A stretch of 42,836 nt of DNA from Accumulibacter sp. (GCA_016788495.1 JAEUOM010000159.1:1-42836); one strand, 5' to 3'. Shown: positions 9,929 through 18,970, numbered from the stretch's first letter. A program made the numbers and translations. The notes: generated from the sequence alone by a model not told the origin.

Positions 9929-11302
9929 TCAGACTTTCAGACGTTTGAGTGGCAGCGTGACGCGCGTGCAGGCGCCGCCCTGCGGATCGTCGCGGTTGAA
10001 CAGTTCGACCTGACCGCCGAAGCGCTCGATCGTCGCGTTGCTCAGGAAGAGGCCGATGCCAAGGCCGAGCGGACGCCCTCCAGGGTCATTCTTGGTGCTG
10101 AAGAAGGCCTTGCCCAGACGATTCCGGCTGCCTTCGTCAACCCCGGGACCGCGGTCCAGAATCTCGATGCGACAGCTGTCGGCATCCCAGTCGGCAGCGA
10201 AGCGGAGTGCCTCGGGGTGACCAGCGTTGGCGTCGGCAGCATTGTCGAGCAGATTGAGCAACGCCTGCTCGAGGGTCCGCTCTGCGGCGATCCGCGGCGC
10301 CGGCTGCGGCCCGTGCAGGGTGACGCAGAGTTGCGCGTGCGGGCGGATGATCTGCCAGTCGTCCAGCAGGCGGTGCAGGCGCGTGTCCAGTGGCAGCGAC
10401 TGCAGGCTGTCATCGCGTCCGTGCCCCGTCGAAGCGAGGATCTGCGAGATGGTCTCCTTGCAGCGGTCGACCTGCTCGCGCAGCAGAAGGATGTCCTCGC
10501 GCAGCCCGGCATCGTCGCCATGGCTGAGTTCGAGTTCGCGCAGCACCACCGCCATCGTTCCGAGTGGGGTGCCGAGCTGGTGGGCAGCACCCGCGGCGAG
10601 CGTGCCGAGCGAGAGGATCTGCTCGTTGCGCAGCGCCTCTTCGCGGGTCGCCGACAGCTCGCGCTCGCGCGCCTTGAGGGCAGCGGCCATGCGTGTGACG
10701 AAAAAGGCGACGACGCCGACACTGATGAGGAAGTTCAGCCACATGCCGAGTACGTGCAGGGCAAAGCTGCTGCCGTGGGCAGCGTGCTCGCCGGCACCGC
10801 CGGTGGCGCGCGCGAGCAGTTCGTCGAAGCGGGCCAGGTCACCCTGCGGCGGCGGCAACGGTAGCTTCCAGAACATGAGGAACGTGTAGGCAAGGAGGGT
10901 GATGCCAGCCATTGCCCAGGCATGGCGCGCGGGCAGGATCGCGGCAGCCAGCGTTGCCGGCAACAGGAAGAGCGAGACGAAGGGGTTGGCCGAACCGCCG
11001 GCGAAGTAGAGCAGCAGGGTCAGGATGAGGGTGTCGATGAACAGGTGGGCAAAGACTTCACCGTCGCCAGCCCGGCGGCCCCGGTCGAGCCGCCACTGGG
11101 TCGCCAGGTTGATCGCGGCAAGCAGCGCGATGATGGCTGCCATGGGCACGATGTCGAGCGGGATTCTCAGCCACGCCACAGCCAGAATGAGCACGACCAC
11201 CTGCGTCAGCACCTCGATGCGGCGCAGCGCGACGAGGCGCCGCATGGCGTTCTCGGTCCCCGTCAATGACGACAATCCCACAGTCTGAGTGTTACGCAGC
11301 AT
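9929..11302 (-). CDS. regB: Redox sensor histidine kinase, RegB/PrrB/ActS family
   Basis: 457 residues. Six predicted membrane segments occupy about 33-205 and include the quinone-binding signature GGSANPF at 102-108. The H-box carries H241 in LAAGAAHQLGTPLG. C281 in REQVDRCKETI corresponds in position to the redox-active cysteine of RegB. The ATP-binding domain follows with N, G1 (ILDRGPGV) and G2 (PLGLGIGLFLS) boxes. It would autophosphorylate according to ubiquinone pool and thiol state and signal to RegA, encoded immediately downstream. All landmark residues are present, so it looks functional. Confidence 0.93.
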   Translation of the reverse strand: MLRNTQTVGLSSLTGTENAMRRLVALRRIEVLTQVVVLILAVAWLRIPLDIVPMAAIIALLAAINLATQWRLDRGRRAGDGEVFAHLFIDTLILTLLLYFAGGSANPFVSLFLLPATLAAAILPARHAWAMAGITLLAYTFLMFWKLPLPPPQGDLARFDELLARATGGAGEHAAHGSSFALHVLGMWLNFLISVGVVAFFVTRMAAALKARERELSATREEALRNEQILSLGTLAAGAAHQLGTPLGTMAVVLRELELSHGDDAGLREDILLLREQVDRCKETISQILASTGHGRDDSLQSLPLDTRLHRLLDDWQIIRPHAQLCVTLHGPQPAPRIAAERTLEQALLNLLDNAADANAGHPEALRFAADWDADSCRIEILDRGPGVDEGSRNRLGKAFFSTKNDPGGRPLGLGIGLFLSNATIERFGGQVELFNRDDPQGGACTRVTLPLKRLKV

Positions 11303-11454
11303 CGATCGACCGACACCTGGCAGCGGGCGGAACGGCCGATTCTACGCGGTGCAGACGGGCGATGGCCGGCCGTGCGGCAATCTGTCGCAGCCTGGCGCAG
11401 GCCGTTTCGAGCGACAGGCCCAGCTCCTGCCGCCGTGCGCAGTCGCGCGGCAGC

Positions 11455-11772
11455 TCAGAGTAGCGAAACGGGTTCGCCGGCCTGCGTCGAGACGAGCTCC
11501 GACAGTGTCGGCAGCAACTCCGAGGCATTGCGCGTATCGCGCCAGCAGCTTCCCTGCCAGCGGTAGTGAAACCCGCCTGAACGCGCCGCGACCCAGATCT
11601 CCTGCGCTGCGTCGTGGCGGTTGATGATGATCCTGCTGCCGTCGGCAAAGTCGATCTGCAGCACCTGGTCGCCGACTCGTTCGAAGTCGAGGTCGGCGCC
11701 GCTTCGCTCCAGGGCGGCTTCAATCCGGGACAGGATGTCTTCGGCGCGGGCGTTGAAATCGGGCTCTTCCAT
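11455..11772 (-). CDS. cyaY: Frataxin homologue, iron donor CyaY
   Basis: 105 residues, the standard CyaY size. The acidic first helix (EPDFNARAEDILSRIEAAL) and the beta-sheet core (QVLQIDFADGSRIIINRHD, EIWVAARSGGFHYRW) match frataxins. The family binds iron and tunes IscS-dependent Fe-S cluster assembly. The start ATG at 11772 begins at the first helix; upstream in-frame codons overlap the lptM promoter. It is divergent from lptM-lysA with only 36 bp between start codons, the conserved arrangement in many proteobacteria. Confidence 0.92.
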   Translation of the reverse strand: MEEPDFNARAEDILSRIEAALERSGADLDFERVGDQVLQIDFADGSRIIINRHDAAQEIWVAARSGGFHYRWQGSCWRDTRNASELLPTLSELVSTQAGEPVSLL

Positions 11773-11808
11773 GTGTGCTACCATTCGTGACTTTTGCCGT
11801 GGCATATT

Positions 11809-12021
11809 ATGTGGTCATTCCTTGTGCCGGCCACGCTGGCCCTTAGCTTGCTCGGCGGCTGTGGCAATCGCGGCGGACTGGTCCTGCCGCCGAGACCGCA
11901 GGCGGTACCGGCGGCCGTCGTAGCCGCCCCGCCCGTTTCAGTAGCCGACGCCGACCGCACTGCGGCAGGCGACCCGACACGCAACGATTCTAGCACGGCC
12001 GCTGCGGAGACCGAGCGATGA
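11809..12021 (+). CDS. lptM: Small lipoprotein, LptM (YifL/LppL) family
   Basis: 70 residues. A short signal peptide ends in a lipobox (LLGGC), directly followed by GNRGGLVLPPRP, the N-RG-L-LP signature of the family. The rest is a low-complexity Ala/Pro/Val tail. In E. coli the homologue helps the LptD/LptE translocon mature in the outer membrane. The gene lies between cyaY (divergent) and lysA, overlapping lysA as ATGA, which is the usual context and supports the call despite the short length. Confidence 0.85.
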   Translation: MWSFLVPATLALSLLGGCGNRGGLVLPPRPQAVPAAVVAAPPVSVADADRTAAGDPTRNDSSTAAAETER

Positions 12022-13262
12022 GTGCCTTCGCCCGCAGCGACGGGATGCTGCACGCGGAAGGCGTTTCACTGGCCGAGATTGCCGACCGCTTTGGGACACC
12101 GTGCTGGGTCTATTCCCGACGCGAGCTGGAGGCGGCGCTCGCCGAGTTCCAGAGTGAACTGACGGGTATCGATGCGCTCGTCTGTTACGCGGTCAAAGCC
12201 AACTCGAACCTCGCCGTGCTCGACGTCCTCGCCCGGCGCGGTGCGGGTTTCGACATCGTATCCGGCGGCGAGCTGCAGCGGGTTCTCGCCGCCGGCGCCG
12301 ATCGGCAGAGAATCGTCTTCTCGGGCGTCGGCAAGAGCGCCAGCGAAATGGAGCTGGCGCTGCGCGCCGGCATCCTCTGCTTCAACGTCGAGTCCGCAGC
12401 GGAACTCGACCGCCTCGATGCAGTGGCCGGCGAGGTGGGCCAGGTGGCGCCGATCAGCCTGCGGGTGAATCCCGACGTCGATGCGCGAACCCATCCCTAC
12501 GTGTCAACCGGGCTCAAGGAGAACAAGTTTGGCGTCGCCTATGAGGATGCGCTGCCACTGTACCGGCGGGCTTCCCGCCTCGGCAATCTGCGCGTCAGCG
12601 GAATCGACTGCCACATCGGGTCGCAGCTGCTCGATGGCGCACCGTTTGTCGAGGCGCTTGACAAGATCCTCCTGCTGGTCGACCGACTCGCAGCCGAAGG
12701 CATTGCCCTTGAGCACATCGATCTCGGCGGCGGACTTGGCATCCGCTATCGCGACGAGGCTCCCCCAACCGTCAAGGATTACCTGCAGCCGATGCTGGTG
12801 AGACTTCGCGGGCGACGTTTGCGCGTTCTTCTCGAACCCGGGCGGCGCCTGGTCGGCAACGCCGGTGTGCTGCTGACGCGTGTCGAATACCTGAAACCCG
12901 GCGACGTGAAGAGCTTTGCCATCGTCGACGCGGCGATGAATGATCTCGCACGGCCAGCGTTGTATGGCTCATGGCACGAAATCGTTCCCGTCATTCGACG
13001 CCAGGGTGCCGTTCGGCCTTGGGAGATCGTCGGGCCGGTCTGCGAATCGGGCGATTTTCTCGGTCGTGGCCGCGAGCTGGCACTGGCCGCCGGTGACCTG
13101 CTGGCAGTCATGTCGGCCGGTGCCTACAGCATGTCGATGAGCTCGAACTACAACTCTCGCCCGCGGGCCGCGGAGGTGATGGTTGACGGCAGCCAAGCCC
13201 ACTTGGTTCGTCGCCGCGAGACGGTCGAGGAATTGTACGCGCTCGAAAACCGGTTGCCCTGA
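12018..13262 (+). CDS. lysA: Diaminopimelate decarboxylase
   Basis: 414 residues. This PLP enzyme turns meso-diaminopimelate into L-lysine, the last lysine step. The PLP lysine is K60 in CYAVKANSN. Other motifs are the catalytic-helix region CHIGSQ, the glycine-rich phosphate loop DLGGGLGI, EPGRRLVGNAG, and CESGDFLGRGREL with the active-site Cys. The ATG overlaps the lptM stop by four bases, so translation is coupled. Length and motifs are normal. Confidence 0.96.
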   Translation: MSAFARSDGMLHAEGVSLAEIADRFGTPCWVYSRRELEAALAEFQSELTGIDALVCYAVKANSNLAVLDVLARRGAGFDIVSGGELQRVLAAGADRQRIVFSGVGKSASEMELALRAGILCFNVESAAELDRLDAVAGEVGQVAPISLRVNPDVDARTHPYVSTGLKENKFGVAYEDALPLYRRASRLGNLRVSGIDCHIGSQLLDGAPFVEALDKILLLVDRLAAEGIALEHIDLGGGLGIRYRDEAPPTVKDYLQPMLVRLRGRRLRVLLEPGRRLVGNAGVLLTRVEYLKPGDVKSFAIVDAAMNDLARPALYGSWHEIVPVIRRQGAVRPWEIVGPVCESGDFLGRGRELALAAGDLLAVMSAGAYSMSMSSNYNSRPRAAEVMVDGSQAHLVRRRETVEELYALENRLP

Positions 13263-13385
13263 GAGGTCGTGCAGGGATCGTCGCGAGCAGGCCGAGATGC
13301 AGGGCGCGATGCCACTCGCGGGCGGAACGACGGCAAGCAACGCCCGACACCGGGCGTGCAGCTGGTTCGCCGGTAACCGCTGCGC

Positions 13386-15713
13386 TCAATCCTCGGCGCG
13401 CTCATCGTCGCTTGGTGGTGCCGGCTCGATCTGCTCGGGAACGTTTTCCCGGTAGAACATTTCTTGCGCCGGACCCTTGCCGCTGTCCGGCGTGGCAACG
13501 GAAACGATGCCTTCCGGCATGGGCAGGAAGGACTCGGGCGTACCGCTCAGAGCCTTCGCCATGTAGCCGATCCATGCCGGCAAGGCAGCCGTTCCGCCGG
13601 TCTCGCCCTTGCCGAGGTTGCGCGGCTGGTCGAAGCCGATCCACGAACAGGCGACGACCGTCTGCTGGTAGCCGCAGAACCACGCATCCACGTGTTCGTT
13701 GGTGGTTCCCGTCTTGCCGGCCAGGTCCCTGCGCTTCAACGTCCCCGAAGCGCGCGCGGCGGTGCCGTAAATCGTCACGTCACGCAGCATGCTGTCCATC
13801 AGGTAGGCGTTGCGTGGGTCGATGGCCCGCAGGCTCTCGTCACCGGCGGTGACTGGCTCGGCCTGCGCCAGCACCTGCTTCCTGTCGTCAAGGATCGCGC
13901 GCACGACGTAGGGCCGGACACGGTAGCCGCCGTTGGCGAACACGGCGTACGCGGTGACCATCTCCCACGGCGTCACTGAGCCGGCGCCGAGCGCCATGGT
14001 CAGGTAAGGCGGGTGCTTGCTGGCGTCGAAGCCGAAACGGGTGATGTACTCCTGAATGAAGCGGACGCCACTGGCCTGCAGCAGGCGGATCGAGACCATG
14101 TTCTTCGACTTGGCCAGGGCCGTGCGAAGTCGCATGGGACCTTCATACCGCCCATCGTAGTTCTTCGGTTCCCAGGCCTGGCTGCCGGTTACCGTCGCCG
14201 GAAAGCTGATGGGCTCGTCATTGACGATCGAGGCGGGGGTGAAGCCGCGCTCCAGGGCACCGGAGTAGATGAACGGCTTGAAGCTCGACCCCGGCTGCCG
14301 CCACGCCTGCGTCACGTGGTTGAACTTGTTGCGCTGGAAGTCGAACCCGCCAACCAGAGCGCGGATGGCGCCATCCTTCGGATCAGCCGCCAGGAAGGCC
14401 CCCTCGACTTCAGGCATCTGGGCGATTCGCCAGTTGCCCTTGTCGTCGGTCTGCACGCGGATGATCGCGCCGCGGCGCAGGCGCTTGTTCGGAGGCGCCT
14501 TGTCGTCCACCATGCCCGCCGCGAATTTCAGGCCGTCACCGGTGATGCTGATCACCTCGCCACCGCGGCGGAACGCCCGCAGCTTGCGGGAATCGGCCTG
14601 CAGGACGATGGCCGGTTGCAGGTCTTCGGCCTCCTGGTAGTCGAGCAGCAATTCCTCGAGCGCCTCGTCGGTGTCTGACTTGATTGCCGTGACGTCGACG
14701 TAGGCTTCGGCACCACGATATCCGTGCCGGCGATCGTAGTCGAGAATGTTCTTGCGCACACTGGTGTAGGCGGCTTCCTGGTCGTCCTTGCGAATCGTCG
14801 TATAGACGCTCAGCCCACGGGTGTATACGTCGTCGGGAAACCGTTCGGCGGCGATCTGGCGTGCCATCTCGGTGACGAATTCGGCGTGGATGGGCGTGGC
14901 ATTGCTCTCGCGCCGAAGCACCAGAGCCTGAGCCAGCGCAGCTTCGTGTTGGGTCTCGCTGATGAACCCGAGGTCGCGCATTCGACGCAGGACGTACTCC
15001 TGCCGGATGCGTGCGCGCTTCGGATTGACGATCGGATTGAAGGCGGAGGGTGCCTTCGGGAGCCCGGCCAGCATCGCCGCTTCGGCAAGCGTGAGTTCTC
15101 CGAGGGGTTTGCCGAAATAGATGTGCGCTGCGGCAGCAAAGCCGTAGGCACGTTGTCCGAGGAAGATCTGGTTGAGGTAGAGCTCGAAGATCTGGTCCTT
15201 GCTCAGGTTGTTCTCGATCTTGAACGAGAGCAGCGCTTCGTAGAGCTTGCGTGTGTAGGTCTTTTCCGACGACAGGAAGAAGTTCCGGGCGACCTGCTGG
15301 GTGATCGTCGAAGCGCCCTGGCGTTTGCCCCCACCCACCAGATTCGCGCGCAGCGCGCGCAGCACGCCCAGGGTATCGACTCCCCCGTGCTGATAGAAAC
15401 GCTCGTCCTCGGCCGCGAGCAGGGCTTGCTTCAGGACGTCGGGGACGTCCTGGATCCTGACCACGGCACGCCGTTCCTCGCCGAACTCGCCAAGCAGATG
15501 ACCGTCGGCCGTGAACACCCGCAAGGGGATTTTCGGTCGATAGTCGGTCAGAATCTCCAGCGATGGCAAATTCGGGTAGGCCAGGCTGAGGACGACGATC
15601 ACCATCGCAAGTGCGATTGCGGCAAGTCCGAGAACTACGACCAGGGGATAGAGCAGCCAGCGGAGAGCGGTAGGCAAGAGAGAATCCGGCAGGGTTTTTC
15701 CACAGGCCGCCAT
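13386..15713 (-). CDS. mrcA: Penicillin-binding protein 1A
   Basis: 775 residues, a bifunctional class A PBP. One membrane anchor spans about 20-44. The GT51 glycosyltransferase has E102 in AEDERFYQHGG, GASTITQQVARN and a second conserved region ELYLNQIFLGQRAYG. An OB-like insertion follows at about 330-430. The transpeptidase has S476-x-x-K479 in PGSSFKPF, SKN at 536-538 and KTGT at 667-670. It polymerises and cross-links peptidoglycan in the periplasm. The start ATG at 15713 was chosen just before the anchor. It converges with lysA, with 123 bp between stops and no obvious terminator. Confidence 0.96.
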   Translation of the reverse strand: MAACGKTLPDSLLPTALRWLLYPLVVVLGLAAIALAMVIVVLSLAYPNLPSLEILTDYRPKIPLRVFTADGHLLGEFGEERRAVVRIQDVPDVLKQALLAAEDERFYQHGGVDTLGVLRALRANLVGGGKRQGASTITQQVARNFFLSSEKTYTRKLYEALLSFKIENNLSKDQIFELYLNQIFLGQRAYGFAAAAHIYFGKPLGELTLAEAAMLAGLPKAPSAFNPIVNPKRARIRQEYVLRRMRDLGFISETQHEAALAQALVLRRESNATPIHAEFVTEMARQIAAERFPDDVYTRGLSVYTTIRKDDQEAAYTSVRKNILDYDRRHGYRGAEAYVDVTAIKSDTDEALEELLLDYQEAEDLQPAIVLQADSRKLRAFRRGGEVISITGDGLKFAAGMVDDKAPPNKRLRRGAIIRVQTDDKGNWRIAQMPEVEGAFLAADPKDGAIRALVGGFDFQRNKFNHVTQAWRQPGSSFKPFIYSGALERGFTPASIVNDEPISFPATVTGSQAWEPKNYDGRYEGPMRLRTALAKSKNMVSIRLLQASGVRFIQEYITRFGFDASKHPPYLTMALGAGSVTPWEMVTAYAVFANGGYRVRPYVVRAILDDRKQVLAQAEPVTAGDESLRAIDPRNAYLMDSMLRDVTIYGTAARASGTLKRRDLAGKTGTTNEHVDAWFCGYQQTVVACSWIGFDQPRNLGKGETGGTAALPAWIGYMAKALSGTPESFLPMPEGIVSVATPDSGKGPAQEMFYRENVPEQIEPAPPSDDERAED

Positions 15714-16038
15714 TATATGGGAAGGCAGGCAGCGCGAGGCGGCCTGGACCACCGCTGGTTGCCGGGAATGGTCGGGGACGTCCCTTGCGCAAGACGAGTG
15801 GACCCGCCGCAGCGGTCACCCGACTGCACGCGAGCCGGCCCGTTGCGAGCGAAGTTCGCGTGGCTTTTCCGCGCCCAAGCGCGTTCAAACGGCTCCCTCA
15901 CCACCGCGACGACCCGGCATCATGGAACAACCACCCCAGGCCTCTGCCGAGCGCGGCACCGGCGACGACTTTTCTCTTTTTGCCGGGCGCACTCTGTGAG
16001 CCCGCGGAGCCCTGCACTGATCCTCATGACCCACCCCC
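15714..16038. other. Non-coding stretch upstream of mrcA
   Basis: Should contain the mrcA promoter. A 25-codon frame opens at 15922 (MEQPPQASAERGTGDDFSLF) and could be the start of a lost gene cut by the transposase fragment that follows, but I do not recognise it. No repeat or RNA gene was seen. Confidence 0.3.
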
Positions 16039-16341
16039 ATGAGCCAGTGCGATGAGTTTACATTTCCTGCATTCCGCGCCGCCGATGGTACGACCAACAA
16101 ACTGGCAGAATCGTACGTCTCCCGCTTCCGCCGTTTCCACATCGGCCAGATCCAAAAAGTGGCGCCGAAGTATCTCGACCACTACGCCAACGAGATGGCT
16201 TGGCGGGAAGACACCCGGCGCTGGCGCAACGGCGACATCTTCCGGGATATCGTCGGCAAGTGTGCCCGGGCCTTGGTGAGCCGGAACTGCTGCGGGTACT
16301 GGCAGGGCAACCACCGGCCGGGGGACGGCCTGGCGGTGTGA
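16039..16341 (+). pseudogene. C-terminal fragment of an IS1595-family (ISXO2-like) DDE transposase
   Basis: About 85 of 100 residues match the end of ISXO2-like transposases: AESYVSRFRRFHIGQ, then YLDHYANEMAWREDTRR, NGDIF and the closing GYWQG. A complete enzyme would be roughly 300 residues, so two thirds are missing from the 5' side and the catalytic core is largely absent. It cannot be active alone. Coming just after a gap of unassigned DNA, it marks the left edge of the mobile-element debris. No terminal inverted repeat was recognised. Confidence 0.7.
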
Positions 16342-16346
16342 AGCGG

Positions 16347-16777
16347 TCAGCCGACCGCCCAGGTGGCGCCGTGCCCGTCGCGGCCGGCAAGGACCAGGGT
16401 CCCGGTACGCTGCAGGCGACGCACCGCGCCAATGGCGTTCTTCCGCATCGGCTCGATCACGACGGTGGTCGCTTCCAGTCCCCGGCGGGCCGTCAGCGCT
16501 CCGCCGATCTGGCGGCTGCTCACTGCCGCGCCTTGCGCCTCGCGGAAGATGTCGAGAACCATGCGCTGGCATTCGCCCGGCCGGAAGAAGCAGTTCCGCA
16601 CCCGATGGGCCTTGCTCCGGATCGTCCGCAGGTCGATTTCCGGGGAAAACAGCTTGAGAGCCGCGTCGAGGTGGGCCAGATCATCCGCCAGACGTCCCAT
16701 TTCCTTCCGATGATGCTCGATCAGCCCCGCCAGTCCCGTGCGCTTGGTGATCAAGGCCGCAACGACGTGGCTCTCTG
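16347..16777 (-). pseudogene. Conserved hypothetical protein, beheaded at its start
   Basis: The frame reads about 143 residues (SHVVAALITKRTGLAGLIEH, a coiled helical stretch LADDLAHLDAALKLF, then DIDLRTIR-like residues and a winged-helix-like end). It resembles a hypothetical protein family common beside integrated elements in proteobacteria, with a helical N-terminal half and a small HTH-like C-terminal half. The reading frame is open but has no start codon where the family begins; the DNA switches there to the opposite-strand portal fragment. So it is probably 5'-truncated at the junction near 16775. Confidence 0.5.
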
Positions 16778-17160
16778 TCTGCCGCCCGGTGTGGCGAGCG
16801 TGGCTGGAACAGGCGGTGCTCGCCGGGCGCATCGACGCGCCCGGGTTCGTCGGTGAGCCGCGGCCCTGCCTGACCGCCAAGTGGATCCCGCAGGGCTGGC
16901 AATGGGTCGATCCGCAGAAGGAGTCCAACGCCCTGAAGCTCGCCATCCGGGCGGGGCTCACGAGTCGCTCGGAAGCGATCTCGTCGTTCGGCTACGACGC
17001 TGAGGAAATCGACCGCGAGATCGCCGCCGACAACGCCCGGGCGCATGCGCTGCGGCTGGTGTTCGATTCCGACCCGCGGCAGGACAAGACCGCGCCGGCA
17101 GCCGATGCAGGGCGGAGCGAGCTTTCAGAGAACCCTGCCAAAGCCACTACGAGCGCTTGA
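16772..17160 (+). pseudogene. C-terminal fragment of a lambda-type phage portal protein
   Basis: About 128 residues. PVWRAWLEQAVLAGRID, KWIPQGWQWVDPQKE and then RAGLTSRSEAISSFGYDAEEI with a charged helical tail follow the last third of lambda GpB-like portal proteins (usually about 500 residues). The first two thirds are gone: the frame begins at the junction with the beheaded minus-strand gene. In tailed phages the portal is the dodecameric ring through which DNA is packaged. The S49 protease fragment at 17743, in the same direction, is the next gene of that phage module. Confidence 0.7.
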
Positions 17161-17428
17161 GATCCCGATAGAGATTCTCGTGCGGGCCGACGGCTTCGAG
17201 GTAGATCAGGCGAACCGCCTCGTCGACGGTATAGCCGAGCAGGTACAACTGGTTCTGGCTGCGGAATTTGTAGACGAAGAGGTCGGCGAGATCGCCCTTC
17301 TTGCGCTCGCCGATGGCCGGATTACCGGCAACGATCTCGCTCGCCGCATCGACATCAGCGGCCACGTTATCGTGCAATTTCTTGTAAGCCCGGGCGAAGC
17401 GTCGGCTCTGTTTGAGCGAATAGCTCAC
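17147..17428 (-). CDS. RelE/ParE-family toxin
   Basis: 93 residues with the RelE/ParE fold pattern: N-terminal helices (SRRFARAYKKLHDNVAADV), then DLFVYKFRSQNQLYLLGYTVDE and a final strand LIYLEAVGPHENLYRDLK. The closing HENLYRDLKR is typical of RelE-like ribosome-dependent nucleases. The start is GTG, overlapping the antitoxin stop by four bases. It reads opposite to the phage fragments and its own last 14 bases overlap the portal fragment's end. Catalytic class (mRNA interferase versus gyrase poison) cannot be decided from the sequence. Confidence 0.82.
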   Translation of the reverse strand: MSYSLKQSRRFARAYKKLHDNVAADVDAASEIVAGNPAIGERKKGDLADLFVYKFRSQNQLYLLGYTVDEAVRLIYLEAVGPHENLYRDLKRS

Positions 17429-17658
17429 GCCCGCCGAGACCGGCGAAGAAAGGGGGTGGCTTCTTCGCGAGGCTCCGCCATCGACGCCAGCGATTCGGCA
17501 ATGAAGCTGGCCGGCAAGTCGGGATTGTCCAGCGCAGCACGACCGACCTTGGCCCAGTACTCGACCTGACCGGCAATGGTGCGGTGTTCGGCCATGGCTT
17601 CGGCGCGGGCCTGATCGTAAAGAGTCTGATCAATGCGAATGGATGTCGAGGTGGTCAT
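17425..17658 (-). CDS. Antitoxin, ParD-like family
   Basis: 77 residues. The N-terminal SIRIDQTLYDQARAEA is a ribbon-helix-helix strand-helix start, followed by AGQVEYWAKVGRAALDNPDLP, a pattern typical of ParD-like antitoxins, and an acidic/basic C-terminal toxin-binding tail. The ATG at 17658 was chosen because the RHH strand begins right after it. Antitoxin first, toxin second with a GTGA overlap is the normal order. The promoter and palindrome at 17704-17739 fit autorepression. The pair looks intact while its phage surroundings are decayed. Confidence 0.78.
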   Translation of the reverse strand: MTTSTSIRIDQTLYDQARAEAMAEHRTIAGQVEYWAKVGRAALDNPDLPASFIAESLASMAEPREEATPFLRRSRRA

Positions 17659-17703
17659 GGAAGCGCTCCCAAAAAAAGCCCGCTCAACGAACCGGCAGAA
17701 TGT

Positions 17704-17739
17704 TGCTACGATTGTAGTAGCACATCCCGAGGACTTCAA
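17704..17739 (-). promoter_or_regulatory. Promoter with embedded palindromic operator for the RelE-type toxin-antitoxin pair
   Basis: Read on the minus strand, TTGAAG (17739-17734) and TACAAT (17716-17711) are separated by exactly 17 bp. A perfect inverted repeat, TGCTAC at 17704-17709 and GTAGCA at 17717-17722 with a 7-bp spacer, encloses the -10 box. A repressor bound there would block RNA polymerase, as expected for RHH-antitoxin autoregulation. Confidence 0.6.
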
Positions 17740-17742
17740 CTG

Positions 17743-18042
17743 ATGCAACTTCCTCATCTCGCGTCCCGTCTCTGTGGGACGCCGCCTCTGCTCGCCCGGG
17801 CCAAGCTCGACATCCTGCTCGCCGTCCTGAGCGATCGGATCGGCTGGCCCGAGCCGCGCACCGCGCAGGTGATTCCGCCGCCTCGCACCTTGCCCGACGC
17901 GCCGCCCGGTATCGCCGTGATTCCGGTCTACGGCACGCTGGTGCGCCGCGCGCTGGGTCTCGAAGCGGCCTCGGGCCTGACTTCCTGCGGTGAGATTGGA
18001 GCGCTCCTGGACGCCGCGCTGGCCGATCCCGGCGTGACGGGC
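17743..18042 (+). pseudogene. N-terminal fragment of a phage S49-family capsid protease
   Basis: About 100 residues. After MQLPHLASRL the sequence APPGIAVIPVYGTLVRRALG and then GLEAASGLTSCGEIGALLDAALADPGV match the N-terminal part of lambda GpC-like S49 proteases, which process the procapsid. The similarity stops just before the catalytic Ser segment (expected SPGG), where the sequence changes to the end of the transposase fragment. Its ATG overlaps the toxin-antitoxin promoter region. The portal fragment upstream runs in the same direction, as in an intact phage head module. Confidence 0.7.
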
Positions 18043-18049
18043 CCCTGCT

Positions 18050-18851
18050 GCCGAACGGGAGTCTGTGCTGGCCCTTGCTGCTCGCCAGCTCCGACATCCT
18101 GCCAGTCACCGCTTTTCCAAAGACGCTCGATCAAGCGAACCACGCCCGCGCCTTGCCGCAGCTTGAAGAGGTAGGGTCGATCGATTGCTTCCAGTTCCTT
18201 CATGATCCGCTCGACCCCGCAGCCGATGTCGCCGCGCATCAGGCGCGGACGCGACTCGGGTGATGGGCTCCTGAGAAGATCGAGCAGTCGCGGCAGGCCG
18301 TAGCACCCAGCGATGGCCTTGCCACTCTGGACTTCGGCATCGAGGACCAAACGCATCCCGGAAATCCAGTAGGTGTGAACGACATGGCTTGGCCGACCGG
18401 GCTTTACCGGGTTGTAACCAATTTCCGCTCCGGCCTGATGACCATAGAGAACCTCGACCGTCGTGTCGATATCCAGGATCCACAGGGTCACCAAGGCCTC
18501 TCGAACGCTCTCGCTCAGCGCCGCTCCCATCCAGGCGCCGGTTCGCGCCAAACGAGCTTCTCGCTCCAGACGCTCCGCCTCGTAACAACGCTTCGGCGCG
18601 GGTGCCAAGTGCGCGAGCGCTCGCCGCAGACTCTCGTCGCTGATGATCGCACTCATGCCGAGGATCTCCCGTGCCACGCCATCGCTGCGCAGTCCCGTCA
18701 CATGCGCATACCGCCGTTGTCCATCCAGAATCGACAGCAGCCAGGTACCCAGAACATTCCGCACAGACGGCGCATTGGGACAGCGCGACAGCAGCACCCG
18801 CCACTGCTCCGCGCCGCGCTTCACCCACAACCTCGTGCTCGTCGTCTCCAT
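18050..18851 (-). pseudogene. 3'-truncated DDE transposase (IS1380/IS4-like)
   Basis: About 260 recognisable residues from METTSTRLWVKRG. Key stretches are LDIDTTVEVLYGHQAGAEIG, YNPVKPGRPSH and LRGDIGCG-like residues (here MRGDIGCGVERIM), the DDE strand motifs of this superfamily, then PYLFKLRQGAGVVRLIERL. Homologues run to about 430-450 residues, so the C-terminal third with the catalytic Glu is missing. The open frame continues to 17928 only through the antisense of the S49 fragment. This insertion cut the phage protease gene. Exact IS family is uncertain. Confidence 0.65.
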
Positions 18852-18970
18852 GCCTGCTCTCCATTCCGCCGTCTGAAGAAGGCATTCTCGGCAGGACGAC
18901 GAGCGCGGGGAACAACGCCGGCTGGTTACCGGTTACCTTCTGACGATCTCGATGATGCGCCCGTCTGGCC

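Noticed and set aside
18924..18937. Tandem GGTTACC GGTTACC next to the truncated transposase
   Set aside because: Could be an insertion-sequence end, but no matching inverted copy or target duplication was found.
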